A stretch of 12,945 bases of DNA from contig CAJJPW010000033.1 of assembly GCA_905193725.1 (NCBI GenBank), positions 1 through 12,945 on the forward strand, given 5' to 3'. The notes beneath the pieces are model-generated. The model was not told where the DNA came from, searched no databases, and saw nothing but the letters and a program-made list of their open reading frames with translations. The position numbers and the translations under genes were made by a program. The stretch comes from an uncultured Eubacteriales bacterium. GTDB lineage: Bacteria; Bacillota; Clostridia; Christensenellales; Christensenellaceae. How positions within the stretch are numbered: position 1 is the stretch's first letter; every line of letters starts with the position of its first letter. Below, piece after piece: positions 6,545-12,945 of the stretch.

Positions 6545-7495
6545 TTATTTGCTAAACTTTTTATGCCATTTCCCAACACTCTGAGCAATTGATGCAGCAT
6601 CTATTCCAAATTTCTTCATCAAATAGGCAATGTCCGCCGTCTCTCCAAAACAGTCTTGTAGTCCCAGTCGAAACAGATATGTGGGTGATTGCTCTCCAAT
6701 GACCTCTGCCACTGCACTTCCCAACCCTCCATATACCGAGTGGTTTTCCACCGAAACCAAAAACTTTGTTTGGTGCGCTGTACGGCAAATTTCCTCTCTA
6801 TCAATAGGCTTAATAAATGGCATATGGACATGCCTTACAGAAATGCCCTGTTGCTTTAGCATCGCAACTGCCTTTACTGCCTCTTGCGTGGCAATTCCTG
6901 TAGTAATCAGCCCCACGTCTTCTCCATCCGAGAGCACTATCGATTTCCCTTCCTGTAGTACGTATTTTTCGTCCATCAGGTCTGGGAAAACACCTTTATT
7001 TTGGCGAATGTAAACCGGTCCTTGGTGGAACGCACTATAGGCGAGCGCTGCTGCAAATTCTACGCCATCTGCCGGATCAATTACCTGGAATCCTGGCAGT
7101 GCGCGAAAAATTCCCATGTCGTCTATAGAAATATGCGTGCCACCATTTTTCTCGCTAGTGAGCCCAGCGTAACTTCCGATGAGTTTCACATTAAACCGGT
7201 TGTAAGCCACCGAATTTACCACCTGATCGCAACCTCTCTGGGAGACAAAGCAGGCAAAGGAAGAGGCAAAGGGTATTTTTCCCATGGCAGCTAGCCCAGC
7301 AGAAAAACTCACCAGGTTCTGTTCGGCAATTCCCACATTAAAATGCCGTTGAGGGTATTTCTTTGCGAACACATCACTGCCGGACGCCTTCATCAAATCC
7401 GCTTCTACCACAACAATGCGATCATCTTGCTCTGCCAGCTCTGCCAGCTTATTGCCGTAAATTACCTTGGTGTCTCTTGTCTTTGCTAAACTCAT
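6545..7495 (-). CDS. Split transketolase, C-terminal subunit (pair B)
   Basis: 316 residues covering the pyrimidine-binding and C-terminal transketolase domains. With its N-subunit it should form a thiamine-diphosphate enzyme moving a two-carbon unit from a ketose to an aldehyde. The catalytic glutamate is E58 in GIAEQN. R7, the SGS near 38-40 and R164 (YIRQN) correspond to phosphate-contact residues R358, S385 and R520 of E. coli TktA. In the GSHAG...EDGATH-type loop usual in the family, this protein has GSYAG and EKNGGTH (107-121): the TktA H461 position is Y109 and the D469 position is N117, while H121 is kept. An acceptor other than a normal sugar phosphate is therefore possible. It overlaps its N-subunit gene by 4 bases and is the last gene of the operon. 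Confidence 0.9.
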   Translation of the reverse strand: MSLAKTRDTKVIYGNKLAELAEQDDRIVVVEADLMKASGSDVFAKKYPQRHFNVGIAEQNLVSFSAGLAAMGKIPFASSFACFVSQRGCDQVVNSVAYNRFNVKLIGSYAGLTSEKNGGTHISIDDMGIFRALPGFQVIDPADGVEFAAALAYSAFHQGPVYIRQNKGVFPDLMDEKYVLQEGKSIVLSDGEDVGLITTGIATQEAVKAVAMLKQQGISVRHVHMPFIKPIDREEICRTAHQTKFLVSVENHSVYGGLGSAVAEVIGEQSPTYLFRLGLQDCFGETADIAYLMKKFGIDAASIAQSVGKWHKKFSK

Positions 7496-8307
7496 GATTG
7501 CACCTCCAAATCAGCCAATCCCCTTTGATACTGTTCTTCGCTGATGCTTCCACTGTGCCAGATATATTGATCTTCCATAAATGAAACGCCCTTGCCCTTA
7601 ATAGTATTTGCTATAATCATCGTGGGTTTTTCTGCGCACTGTTTGGCAGTGGAAATCGCCTGCTCAATCTCGTCGGTATTGTGACCGTCAATCACGAGTA
7701 CATTCCAGCTAAAAGCCCTCCACTTGTCCGCCAAAGGTTCTAAGGGCAATACTTCGTCCGTATGGCCGTCGATCTGGCATCTATTTCTGTCGGTAAAGGC
7801 AATTAGATTGCCCAGTTGATACTTGGGCGCCAACATGGCAGCTTCCCATACCTGCCCTTCATCGCTCTCACCATCTCCCAAAATAGCATAGACATAGGTA
7901 TCCAGCCCGTCTAATTTGGCAGCCATCGCCATTCCCGTAGCCACAGATAATCCCTGCCCCAGGGGGCCAGAAGAGTAATCAATGCCAGGCACCTTCAGCC
8001 GATCTACGTGTTTGGGGAGGTGCCCCCCACCCTGATCCAAGGTATCCAGCCACTCCTCTGGGAAAAATCCTTTATCTGCCAACACCACATACAGCGCCGG
8101 ACCTGCATGGCCTTTGGCCAAAACAAACCGATCCCGTAGGGGCCAATTGGGATTTTTGGGGTCTACCTTCATCACTCCGTTATACAGCACAGCGATCATC
8201 TCCATCATGGAAAGCGTCCCGCCAAAGTGCCCCCCTCCTGAATGATGGATCGTCGTAAACAGTTTCTTTCTCAGCTTCTGTGCGTATTCTTGATTTTGTT
8301 TAGACAT
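7492..8307 (-). CDS. Split transketolase, N-terminal subunit (pair B)
   Basis: 271 residues forming the thiamine-diphosphate-binding half of a transketolase. Family residues are in place: H27 in SGGGHFGG, H67 in LAKGHAG, H96 in GGGHLPKH, the diphosphate motif GDG at 144-146 closing with DRN, and a late histidine in IWHSGS matching TktA H261. The PLRDRFVLAKGHAG and SSGPLGQGLSVATGMAMAAK segments are typical. GGGAGG lies 6 bases before the ATG. It starts 26 bases after the cupin stop and overlaps the C-subunit start by 4 bases (ATGA), so the two subunits are translationally coupled. The GGGHFGG segment differs from the common SGHPGA form, another hint of altered substrate. Similar to, but clearly diverged from, the pair A N-subunit. 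Confidence 0.92.
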   Translation of the reverse strand: MSKQNQEYAQKLRKKLFTTIHHSGGGHFGGTLSMMEMIAVLYNGVMKVDPKNPNWPLRDRFVLAKGHAGPALYVVLADKGFFPEEWLDTLDQGGGHLPKHVDRLKVPGIDYSSGPLGQGLSVATGMAMAAKLDGLDTYVYAILGDGESDEGQVWEAAMLAPKYQLGNLIAFTDRNRCQIDGHTDEVLPLEPLADKWRAFSWNVLVIDGHNTDEIEQAISTAKQCAEKPTMIIANTIKGKGVSFMEDQYIWHSGSISEEQYQRGLADLEVQS

Positions 8308-8333
8308 ATTCCGCCTCCCAGCATTGCAAGCTG

Positions 8334-8684
8334 CTATTTTGCGCCTTTAAAATCGTTTTTGGGATTGAACATGAAGACGAACTTCAAAGGCTCATTGGTA
8401 TCATTGATCACCTGATGCTCTACCCCTATGGGGAATAGCACAGCTGTATAGGGTTTCATCTCTTCTTTTGATCCTCCCACAATGGAAGTTCCGCTCCCCT
8501 CGATCACAAAGATGATCTCCTCTTTGTCTTCGTGAGTATGAGGATCCATTGCCGTATTTGCCGGAACCTCAGTGAGCCCTACCGACATATTATCGCTCAC
8601 CACGCCATTGGCGTCGATAAACAGATTTACTCTTCTTCCTTTTAAGTCTAATACCTTCGCATCTTTTAATTGTACTGAATACAT
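8334..8684 (-). CDS. Small single-domain cupin protein
   Basis: A 116-residue cupin, one beta-barrel. Motif 1 is visible as PANTAMDPHTHEDKEEIIFVIEG (about 41-63), with H49, H51 and E55 or E56 as likely metal ligands, and motif 2 as FPIGVEHQVIN with H90 as the fourth ligand. Complete metal ligands suggest an enzyme, or less likely a sugar-binding sensor. Small cupins include sugar isomerases, epimerases and KdgF-type uronate openers; I cannot choose among them. It lies between the two transketolase pairs, 16 bases after pair A and 26 before pair B, with a ribosome site (GGGAGAAAGG) touching the previous stop. A step that rearranges the product of one transketolase before the second would suit this position, but that is inference. 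Confidence 0.85.
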   Translation of the reverse strand: MYSVQLKDAKVLDLKGRRVNLFIDANGVVSDNMSVGLTEVPANTAMDPHTHEDKEEIIFVIEGSGTSIVGGSKEEMKPYTAVLFPIGVEHQVINDTNEPLKFVFMFNPKNDFKGAK

Positions 8685-8700
8685 GTGTTTTCCTTTCTCC

Positions 8701-9642
8701 CTATAGGGCTTTCATTTCTCTCACCTTTTGGGTGATAGCTTTTTTATCCATGCCGTAGTATTGCCGCAATTCCTGAGGGGTCCCCGTTCGCGCAAACTGA
8801 TCTTTTAAGCCCATGTGCTCTAATTGAAATTCTCCCTTTCCACACAGCAGCTCCGAGATAACACTAGCTAAACCACCTACGATATTGTGCTCTTCTATAG
8901 TGAGTATTTTTTTTGCCTTTTGACATCTAGCAATAATGTCTTCAGCATCTAAAATGGGTTTTAGAGTATGCATTTCCAACACCCCAACGTTTATGCCTTC
9001 TTGCCTTAGATCGTCCGCTGCATCCAAAGCCTCGGTGAGCACTAGGCCAGTAGCGATGAGCAATATGTCCTCCCCGCTCCGGTGCAACACCGGCTTGCCA
9101 ATGATAAACTCTTGGGCCTGCGGTTCCACTACGGGCGAAGGGTCTCTTCCCACCCTAAGATACACTGGACCTGGGTAAGCCGCTGCCGCTTTGACGGCCA
9201 GCTTTGTGGTGTAATAATCACAAGGAGCCACCACTGCCATGTTAGCAATGCAGCGCATAATCCCCAAATCCTCTGTAGCTACGTGGGTAACTCCCTCAAT
9301 TCCCGCAGAAAACCCGCCAATCCCCGCAATTACTTTCACATTCAGGTTAGGATACGCCACAAACGTCCTGAGCTGTTCACAGCACCGCATGGAGGTAAAG
9401 ACGGAATAAGAAGCCGCAAAAGGGATTTTCCCTGTGGCAGCTAGTCCCGCCGCCGGCCTAATCATATTTTGTTCTGCAATTCCCGTGTCGATAAACCTCT
9501 CTGGGAACTCCTCTTTCAGCAGTGAGGTGTACATGGATTTGGAAGTGTCAGCGCTCAGCGCCACTACATCCATACCTTCTCGCGCCAATTCCAAGATAGC
9601 CTCGCCTGCCGCCAATCTGGTTGACAGCTGCTCCTTACTCAT
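8701..9642 (-). CDS. Split transketolase, C-terminal subunit (pair A)
   Basis: 313 residues with the pyrimidine and C-terminal transketolase domains. The catalytic glutamate is E57 (GIAEQN). R9 and R163 (YLRVG) sit where TktA R358 and R520 contact substrate phosphate. In the acceptor loop AGIGG...IEGVTH (106-120), the TktA H461 position is I108 and the D469 position is E116, while H120 is kept. This subunit is therefore also atypical, but with replacements different from those of pair B, suggesting that the two enzymes use different acceptors. Its ribosome site GGAGG overlaps the final codons of the N-subunit gene, 7 bases before the ATG, so the subunits are coupled. The cupin gene follows after 16 bases. 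Confidence 0.9.
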   Translation of the reverse strand: MSKEQLSTRLAAGEAILELAREGMDVVALSADTSKSMYTSLLKEEFPERFIDTGIAEQNMIRPAAGLAATGKIPFAASYSVFTSMRCCEQLRTFVAYPNLNVKVIAGIGGFSAGIEGVTHVATEDLGIMRCIANMAVVAPCDYYTTKLAVKAAAAYPGPVYLRVGRDPSPVVEPQAQEFIIGKPVLHRSGEDILLIATGLVLTEALDAADDLRQEGINVGVLEMHTLKPILDAEDIIARCQKAKKILTIEEHNIVGGLASVISELLCGKGEFQLEHMGLKDQFARTGTPQELRQYYGMDKKAITQKVREMKAL

Positions 9643-9645
9643 CTG

Positions 9646-10476
9646 TCATCCTCCTAACTCCTCTAATGCTATTTGATATTCTTCCTGGGTCAGCGTCTTT
9701 TGGTGCCAGGCGTTGTTGTTTTCCATAAACGATACTCCCTTGCCCTTAATGGTATGCGCCAAAATCACAGTGGGCTTTCCCTTGGCATTCGCCACCTTAT
9801 CCAGCGCCTCACAGATTTGTTCCATATTGTGGCCGTCTATGGATATCACATTCCACCCAAAAGACTCCCAACGCTCCTTCCACGGCTCCATGGGCATGGT
9901 GTTTTCCACGCTATCACAGCTCTGCAGGCCATTTTGATCCACAATGGCGATCAAATTATCCAGATGGTATTTGGGCGCTAACATTGCCGCCTCCCACACC
10001 AGCCCTTCTTGACACTCACCATCTCCTAAGATCACATATACTCGATATTCTAGCTGATCTATTTTGGCAGCCAATGCCATACCCACACCAGCAGAGAGCC
10101 CGTTTCCCAAAGAGCCCGCCGTCATGTCCACACCTGGAGTTCCTTTCATATCCGGGTGTCCTTGGAGCATGCCATCAATATGTCGAAAGCCCTTTAAATC
10201 CTCGCTCGTGAGAATTCCCTTCATCTGCAGTGCACTGTATAAGACCGTACATGCATGGCCCTTAGATAAGATCAGTCGATCTCTTTGCCTCGCCGCCGGC
10301 TGATCTGGAATGATATTCATCTTATCAAAGTACAGTGCAGCCACTACGTCAGCTATGGAAAGAGCAGGGCCTGGATGAGCTTTCCGCTCCGGCCCCACGC
10401 CATAACACATATTGACGATCTGCCGGCGCAGCCTGTTTGCTTGGCTTTTTAAGTAGTTCAGACGATTCTCTTCCAT
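9646..10476 (-). CDS. Split transketolase, N-terminal subunit (pair A)
   Basis: 276 residues from the preferred start, the thiamine-diphosphate-binding half of a transketolase. Visible are H34 in RKAHPGPALS, H74 in LSKGHAC, H107 in LQGHPDMKG, the cofactor motif GDG (151-153) closing with DQN (180-182), and WHQK near the end matching TktA H261. Compared with pair B it has a short insertion before the first histidine (NMCYGVGPERKAHPG). Start choice: ATG 10476 lies 6-7 bases after GAGGTG; the alternative GTG at 10485 overlaps the amidohydrolase stop but has its ribosome site missing. Its stop is 3 bases before the C-subunit start. Confidence 0.92.
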   Translation of the reverse strand: MEENRLNYLKSQANRLRRQIVNMCYGVGPERKAHPGPALSIADVVAALYFDKMNIIPDQPAARQRDRLILSKGHACTVLYSALQMKGILTSEDLKGFRHIDGMLQGHPDMKGTPGVDMTAGSLGNGLSAGVGMALAAKIDQLEYRVYVILGDGECQEGLVWEAAMLAPKYHLDNLIAIVDQNGLQSCDSVENTMPMEPWKERWESFGWNVISIDGHNMEQICEALDKVANAKGKPTVILAHTIKGKGVSFMENNNAWHQKTLTQEEYQIALEELGG

Positions 10477-10481
10477 CTCTC

Positions 10482-11393
10482 TCACCTCTTCCCTTCAAAA
10501 AACAACTTCTGTGCGTTTAGTCCCATGATCTTTTCTCGTTGACCTTGGGTCAACTTACAGTCTTTTAATACATAGTCGATCAATTGTTCATAAGTGCCAC
10601 GCATGAGCATCCCAGGGTAGTCACTGCCCCACAGAATTTTATCTGCACCCACGGTGTAACACAGTTTTTCCACATAGGTACTTCCTTCTACAAAGGGATA
10701 TTTCTCATTCGCCAGATAGGCCGGTGTGGTGGACACCTCGTACCAAGCGTTGTCATACCGTTTTACCAAATGGGTCAGAGCCTCTCTATCACCGGCGTTG
10801 CGTGCATTGGCAAACGCCGCCTCTGCACCTGTATGGCAAAATACAAATTGGATGTTTTTCCACCTCTTCACTAGTTCTTCCATGCACCCAATATCTCTGC
10901 CTTGGTACAGGTGGAGCATAACAATGGCTTTTTGGCTTTCGCACACCTGCCAGATGGGCTCCATTTCCCTATCGTCCAACAGCATATCCCGTCGAAATTG
11001 AAAGGCGCTTTCCACCTCAATTTTCAGGCCACAATACTCTGGTTGTTGGAGCAACTGTTCCAACTGTCGCGCCGCGCTCTCTCCTTTGGTTACGTCTACT
11101 AGCGCCAGAGCAATCAGCCGATCTGGCCATCTCGTCACTGCATGGGCTAAGTATTCGTTGTGGTAGCCATAAAATACATTGGGAAGCAACACCGCCTTAT
11201 TCACTCCGTAAAGATCCATATGAGCCATGAACATCTCTATCGTGCTGTTGGACTGTGCAAATGATGGGGGTAAAAACCAACTGATCTCATTTCCAGTTTT
11301 AATTTTTCCATAGGACAGGGATATCTGAGGCTGGCCGTTTTTGATTCCAGAGAACTGCTCAAAAACATGGGCATGTGTATCTATCAGCAGCAT
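10482..11393 (-). CDS. Amidohydrolase-2 family metal hydrolase, possible sugar lactonase
   Basis: A 303-residue TIM-barrel amidohydrolase of the group that includes ACMSD-type decarboxylases and 2-pyrone/fucono-lactone hydrolases. Metal and active-site residues are visible: DTHAH (H7, H9) on the first strand, H161 in LHLYQG, H187 in FCHTG, and D258 in WGSDYPG. There is no carboxylated-lysine signature and no signal peptide, so it is cytoplasmic. It follows an SDR gene by 12 bases and precedes a transketolase gene by 5. With a mutarotase and two SDRs alongside, opening of a sugar lactone made by an SDR is the most natural role, in analogy to L-fuconolactonase; other reactions of the family, including decarboxylation, stay possible. 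AGGTGG precedes the ATG by 7 bases. Confidence 0.87.
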   Translation of the reverse strand: MLLIDTHAHVFEQFSGIKNGQPQISLSYGKIKTGNEISWFLPPSFAQSNSTIEMFMAHMDLYGVNKAVLLPNVFYGYHNEYLAHAVTRWPDRLIALALVDVTKGESAARQLEQLLQQPEYCGLKIEVESAFQFRRDMLLDDREMEPIWQVCESQKAIVMLHLYQGRDIGCMEELVKRWKNIQFVFCHTGAEAAFANARNAGDREALTHLVKRYDNAWYEVSTTPAYLANEKYPFVEGSTYVEKLCYTVGADKILWGSDYPGMLMRGTYEQLIDYVLKDCKLTQGQREKIMGLNAQKLFFEGKR

Positions 11394-11405
11394 ACCATCC
11401 CCACC

Positions 11406-12191
11406 TTATTCTTTCCAGAAAGCGGCACCCGGCAGGGAGCCATCCATCTCATGGCCACCATCCAGGCACACTCTAGACCCAGTCATAAACCAGGACTCGT
11501 CAGATACCATATAGAGTGCTGCATGGGCAATATCTTTTGGGTAGGCGATTTTGCCCACTGGTATGCGTTTTTCCAACGCCGCTACCACAGCAGGAGTATA
11601 CATATCTTTGTTGATCTCGGTATAGACCGCCCCAGGGGCCAGTATATTAGCCGTGATCCCATAGGGAGCTACTTCCGAGGCAAGGGTTCGGGTGAATGCC
11701 TCAATGCCGCCTTTAGTGGCGGTATAAGCACAGGCGTCAGGTTCGGATATTTTCGCGTGGATGGACGATACATTGACAATTCTGCCGCCTTTGCCCTGTT
11801 TAATCATCTGAGCAGCAGCGTATTTACTGCCGTAAAACACACCATACAGGTTATTGCGAATCACTTTATCCCATTTTTCCAGTTCCAAATCCACCACTGT
11901 TCCTTGGGCAATTCTCCCTGCATTGTTAACCATAATATTTAATTGGCCATAGCGCTCTACTGTCTCCTCTACAAACGCCTTGACCTCCTGGGCATTGGAC
12001 ACATCCGCCTTTACAAAAAAGGCCTCTGAACCCGCATCTTTTACCATCTGCACTGCTGAAGCGCCTCGTTCTTCATTTTGTCCTACCAGACAGAGTTTCG
12101 CTCCTGCTTTGGCAAACAGTTCCGCCATGCCTCGTCCGATACCGGAGTTCCCACCAGTAATAATTGCAACTTTTCCCTCTAATGAAAGCAT
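11406..12191 (-). CDS. SDR-family NAD(P)-dependent oxidoreductase
   Basis: A classical short-chain dehydrogenase/reductase of 261 residues with a Rossmann fold. Seen are TGGNSGIG (12-19) for the cofactor, NNAG (89-92), active-site N114, the serine in VSS (142-143), and YTATK with Y156 and K160, followed by LASEVAPYGITANILAPGAV and the C-terminal TGSRVCLDGG. No acidic residue is obvious at the end of strand 2 (LVGQNEER), so NAD versus NADP preference cannot be set. The C-terminus has an extra tail (HEMDGSLPGAAFWKE) beyond the usual glycine pair. Operon position between a mutarotase and an amidohydrolase fits oxidation of a free sugar to its lactone, as in L-fucose or L-rhamnose 1-dehydrogenases; the substrate is inferred only. 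Confidence 0.93.
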   Translation of the reverse strand: MLSLEGKVAIITGGNSGIGRGMAELFAKAGAKLCLVGQNEERGASAVQMVKDAGSEAFFVKADVSNAQEVKAFVEETVERYGQLNIMVNNAGRIAQGTVVDLELEKWDKVIRNNLYGVFYGSKYAAAQMIKQGKGGRIVNVSSIHAKISEPDACAYTATKGGIEAFTRTLASEVAPYGITANILAPGAVYTEINKDMYTPAVVAALEKRIPVGKIAYPKDIAHAALYMVSDESWFMTGSRVCLDGGHEMDGSLPGAAFWKE

Positions 12192-12218
12192 TTCCTTTTA
12201 CTCCTCTCTTTGCTTGCC

Positions 12219-12246
12219 AAGGAGCTAGCTACGCGGCCAGCCCCTT
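12219..12246 (-). other. Intercistronic stem-loop between mutarotase and SDR genes
   Basis: In the - strand RNA, AAGGGGCTGGC (12236-12246) pairs with GCTAGCTCCTT (12219-12229) around a 6-base loop: 11 pairs including two G-U. No U-run follows, so it is unlikely to stop transcription. It lies in the largest gap of the operon and may mark an RNA processing or stability site. Confidence 0.5.
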
Positions 12247-12257
12247 TTTAGCTGTCC

Positions 12258-12623
12258 TTAAAACTGTTTTAGTTTGCCATTTAGTTGCTGTTCCAGGTCA
12301 AACACCTTTTCCAACACATCCATATCGCTGTTGAAGTTCCCATCAGCATCTAGGCACTGTTCCTCTTCTTCGCTGAGCCAAGGCACTACCGTCTGATACC
12401 ACTTCTTGCCACATTCTGTCTCTCCAAATCCCTTCATAAATACCTCATAATCATCTGTCTTGACGTATACAATAGCAATATCCCGATAGATATAGATGAC
12501 TTCTTCCTCTGCTCCATTGTCCTTAAGCGCCTGTAAAATTTCCATAGGCGCAGTCTTATGGATGTTCATGTAGTTTTCCTTATACTCTGGTTTTAGTACG
12601 TTAATAAAGCAATACTTTTTCAT
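12258..12623 (-). CDS. L-rhamnose mutarotase (RhaM) family protein
   Basis: A 121-residue protein of the RhaM family, small ferredoxin-like-fold enzymes that interconvert the anomers of free sugars. The alignment to E. coli RhaM is recognisable: an N-terminal strand, NYMNIHKTAPMEILQALKDNGA with H22 at the position of the catalytic histidine of E. coli RhaM, then strand IYIYRDIAIVYV, the helix FMKGFGETECGKKWYQ, and the LEKVFDLEQ end. It is about 17 residues longer than E. coli RhaM, with an acidic insertion (SEEEEQCLDADGNFNSD). AGGAG lies 8 bases before the ATG. Anomer exchange before a sugar 1-dehydrogenase is a natural role next to the SDR genes. The exact sugar (rhamnose, fucose or another) is not determined. 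Confidence 0.85.
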   Translation of the reverse strand: MKKYCFINVLKPEYKENYMNIHKTAPMEILQALKDNGAEEEVIYIYRDIAIVYVKTDDYEVFMKGFGETECGKKWYQTVVPWLSEEEEQCLDADGNFNSDMDVLEKVFDLEQQLNGKLKQF

Positions 12624-12673
12624 GTTTTTATCTCCTATCGTGTCATATTGTCGATTTGATATTCCGTGTTTCC

Positions 12674-12945
12674 TTAGCCCATATACATGCCGCCGTTTAC
12701 GTCCAACACTGCTCCAGTGATAAAGCCCGCCTTATCCGAGGCTAAAAACGCCACTGCATTGGCGATATCCTCCGGTGTGCCAAACTTCCGCAAGGGAATG
12801 GTCAGTCTCACTTTTTCCCTTCTCTGTTCATCCAGTTTTTGGAACATATCCGTCATAGTGGGGCCAGGCGCCACACAATTCACGTGGATGTTGTACGGGG
12901 CCAGCTTGGCAGCCAATCCGCGGGTCATGCCGATTACGCCCGCTT
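12674..12945 (-). CDS. SDR-family oxidoreductase, C-terminal part (5' end outside window)
   Basis: The reading frame stays open to the right edge, so the apparent ATG at 12928 is internal. About 90 residues of a FabG-like short-chain dehydrogenase remain: AGVIGMTRGLAAKLAPYNIHVNCVAPGPTMTDMF directly follows where the YxxxK catalytic motif should be, and the end TPEDIANAVAFLASDKAGFITGAVLDVNGG is the classic C-terminal block. The cofactor motif and catalytic residues lie outside the window. It is the first gene visible in the operon, 50 bases before the mutarotase, and is distinct from the second SDR. A role in oxidising or reducing a sugar intermediate is inferred from context. Confidence 0.92.
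   Translation of the reverse strand, partial: AGVIGMTRGLAAKLAPYNIHVNCVAPGPTMTDMFQKLDEQRREKVRLTIPLRKFGTPEDIANAVAFLASDKAGFITGAVLDVNGGMYMG

Noticed and set aside
6545..10476. Assignment of the transketolase pairs as apulose-4-phosphate or sulfo-sugar transketolases
   Set aside because: Split subunits alone do not show this; the isomerase, kinase or sulfonate genes of those pathways are not in the window.
6545..10476. Alternative reading of the pairs as DXS or 2-oxoacid dehydrogenase E1 alpha/beta
   Set aside because: The conserved histidines (SGHPG-, KGHA- and WH-type segments) and the N/C split point are those of transketolase; no E2/E3 or isoprenoid genes are nearby.

Overview
The window looks like chromosomal DNA from an anaerobic, low-to-mid G+C Firmicute, most likely class Clostridia. 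The grounds are a T-box leader in front of leuS, a BioY-type biotin transporter with a BirA-like operator, strong GGAGG ribosome sites, a GANTC-free ordinary sigma-A promoter style (TTGACx-N17-TAxxxT), and split (two-subunit) transketolases. No species can be named from sequence alone. There is no transposase, integrase, CRISPR array, tRNA or rRNA.

Left part (1-6400), housekeeping. The 3' part of a YfbR-type HD-domain 5'-deoxynucleotidase enters on the + strand and overlaps tail-to-tail with tadA (tRNA adenosine deaminase), which runs on the - strand behind an unrecognised lipoprotein gene. Divergent from that pair lies a sigma-A-like promoter, a leucine-type T-box riboswitch (specifier CUC, T-box core, terminator), about 235 further bases of leader with a GC-rich foldable block, and then leuS, whose best start is a TTG. 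A symmetric terminator closes leuS. Next on the - strand are bioY, with a promoter and a BirA-like inverted repeat over its predicted transcription start, and an XRE-family regulator gene. Between these two lies an almost perfect 20-bp inverted repeat, which shares a 9-base word with the regulator's own upstream region.

Right part (6545-12945), one long - strand catabolic operon whose promoter lies beyond the right edge. Its order is: SDR oxidoreductase (5' end cut off), RhaM-like sugar mutarotase, second SDR oxidoreductase, amidohydrolase of the lactonase/decarboxylase type, split transketolase pair A (N then C subunit), small cupin, split transketolase pair B (N then C subunit), and a long hairpin terminator. 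Junctions are a few to about 65 bases, and several ribosome sites overlap the preceding stop codon.

The mutarotase, dehydrogenases and amidohydrolase together resemble the first steps of oxidative, non-phosphorylating L-fucose/L-rhamnose breakdown (anomer exchange, oxidation to lactone, lactone opening). Two transketolases in the same operon, however, are not part of the classical route. Both transketolase C subunits keep the catalytic glutamate but have replaced the histidine and aspartate that in E. coli TktA contact the acceptor phosphate and the acceptor C2 hydroxyl. My reading (inference) is that this operon degrades an unusual sugar or sugar acid by two successive two-carbon transfers on atypical acceptors. 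It is the most likely place in the window for an undescribed pathway. The substrate cannot be read from the sequence.
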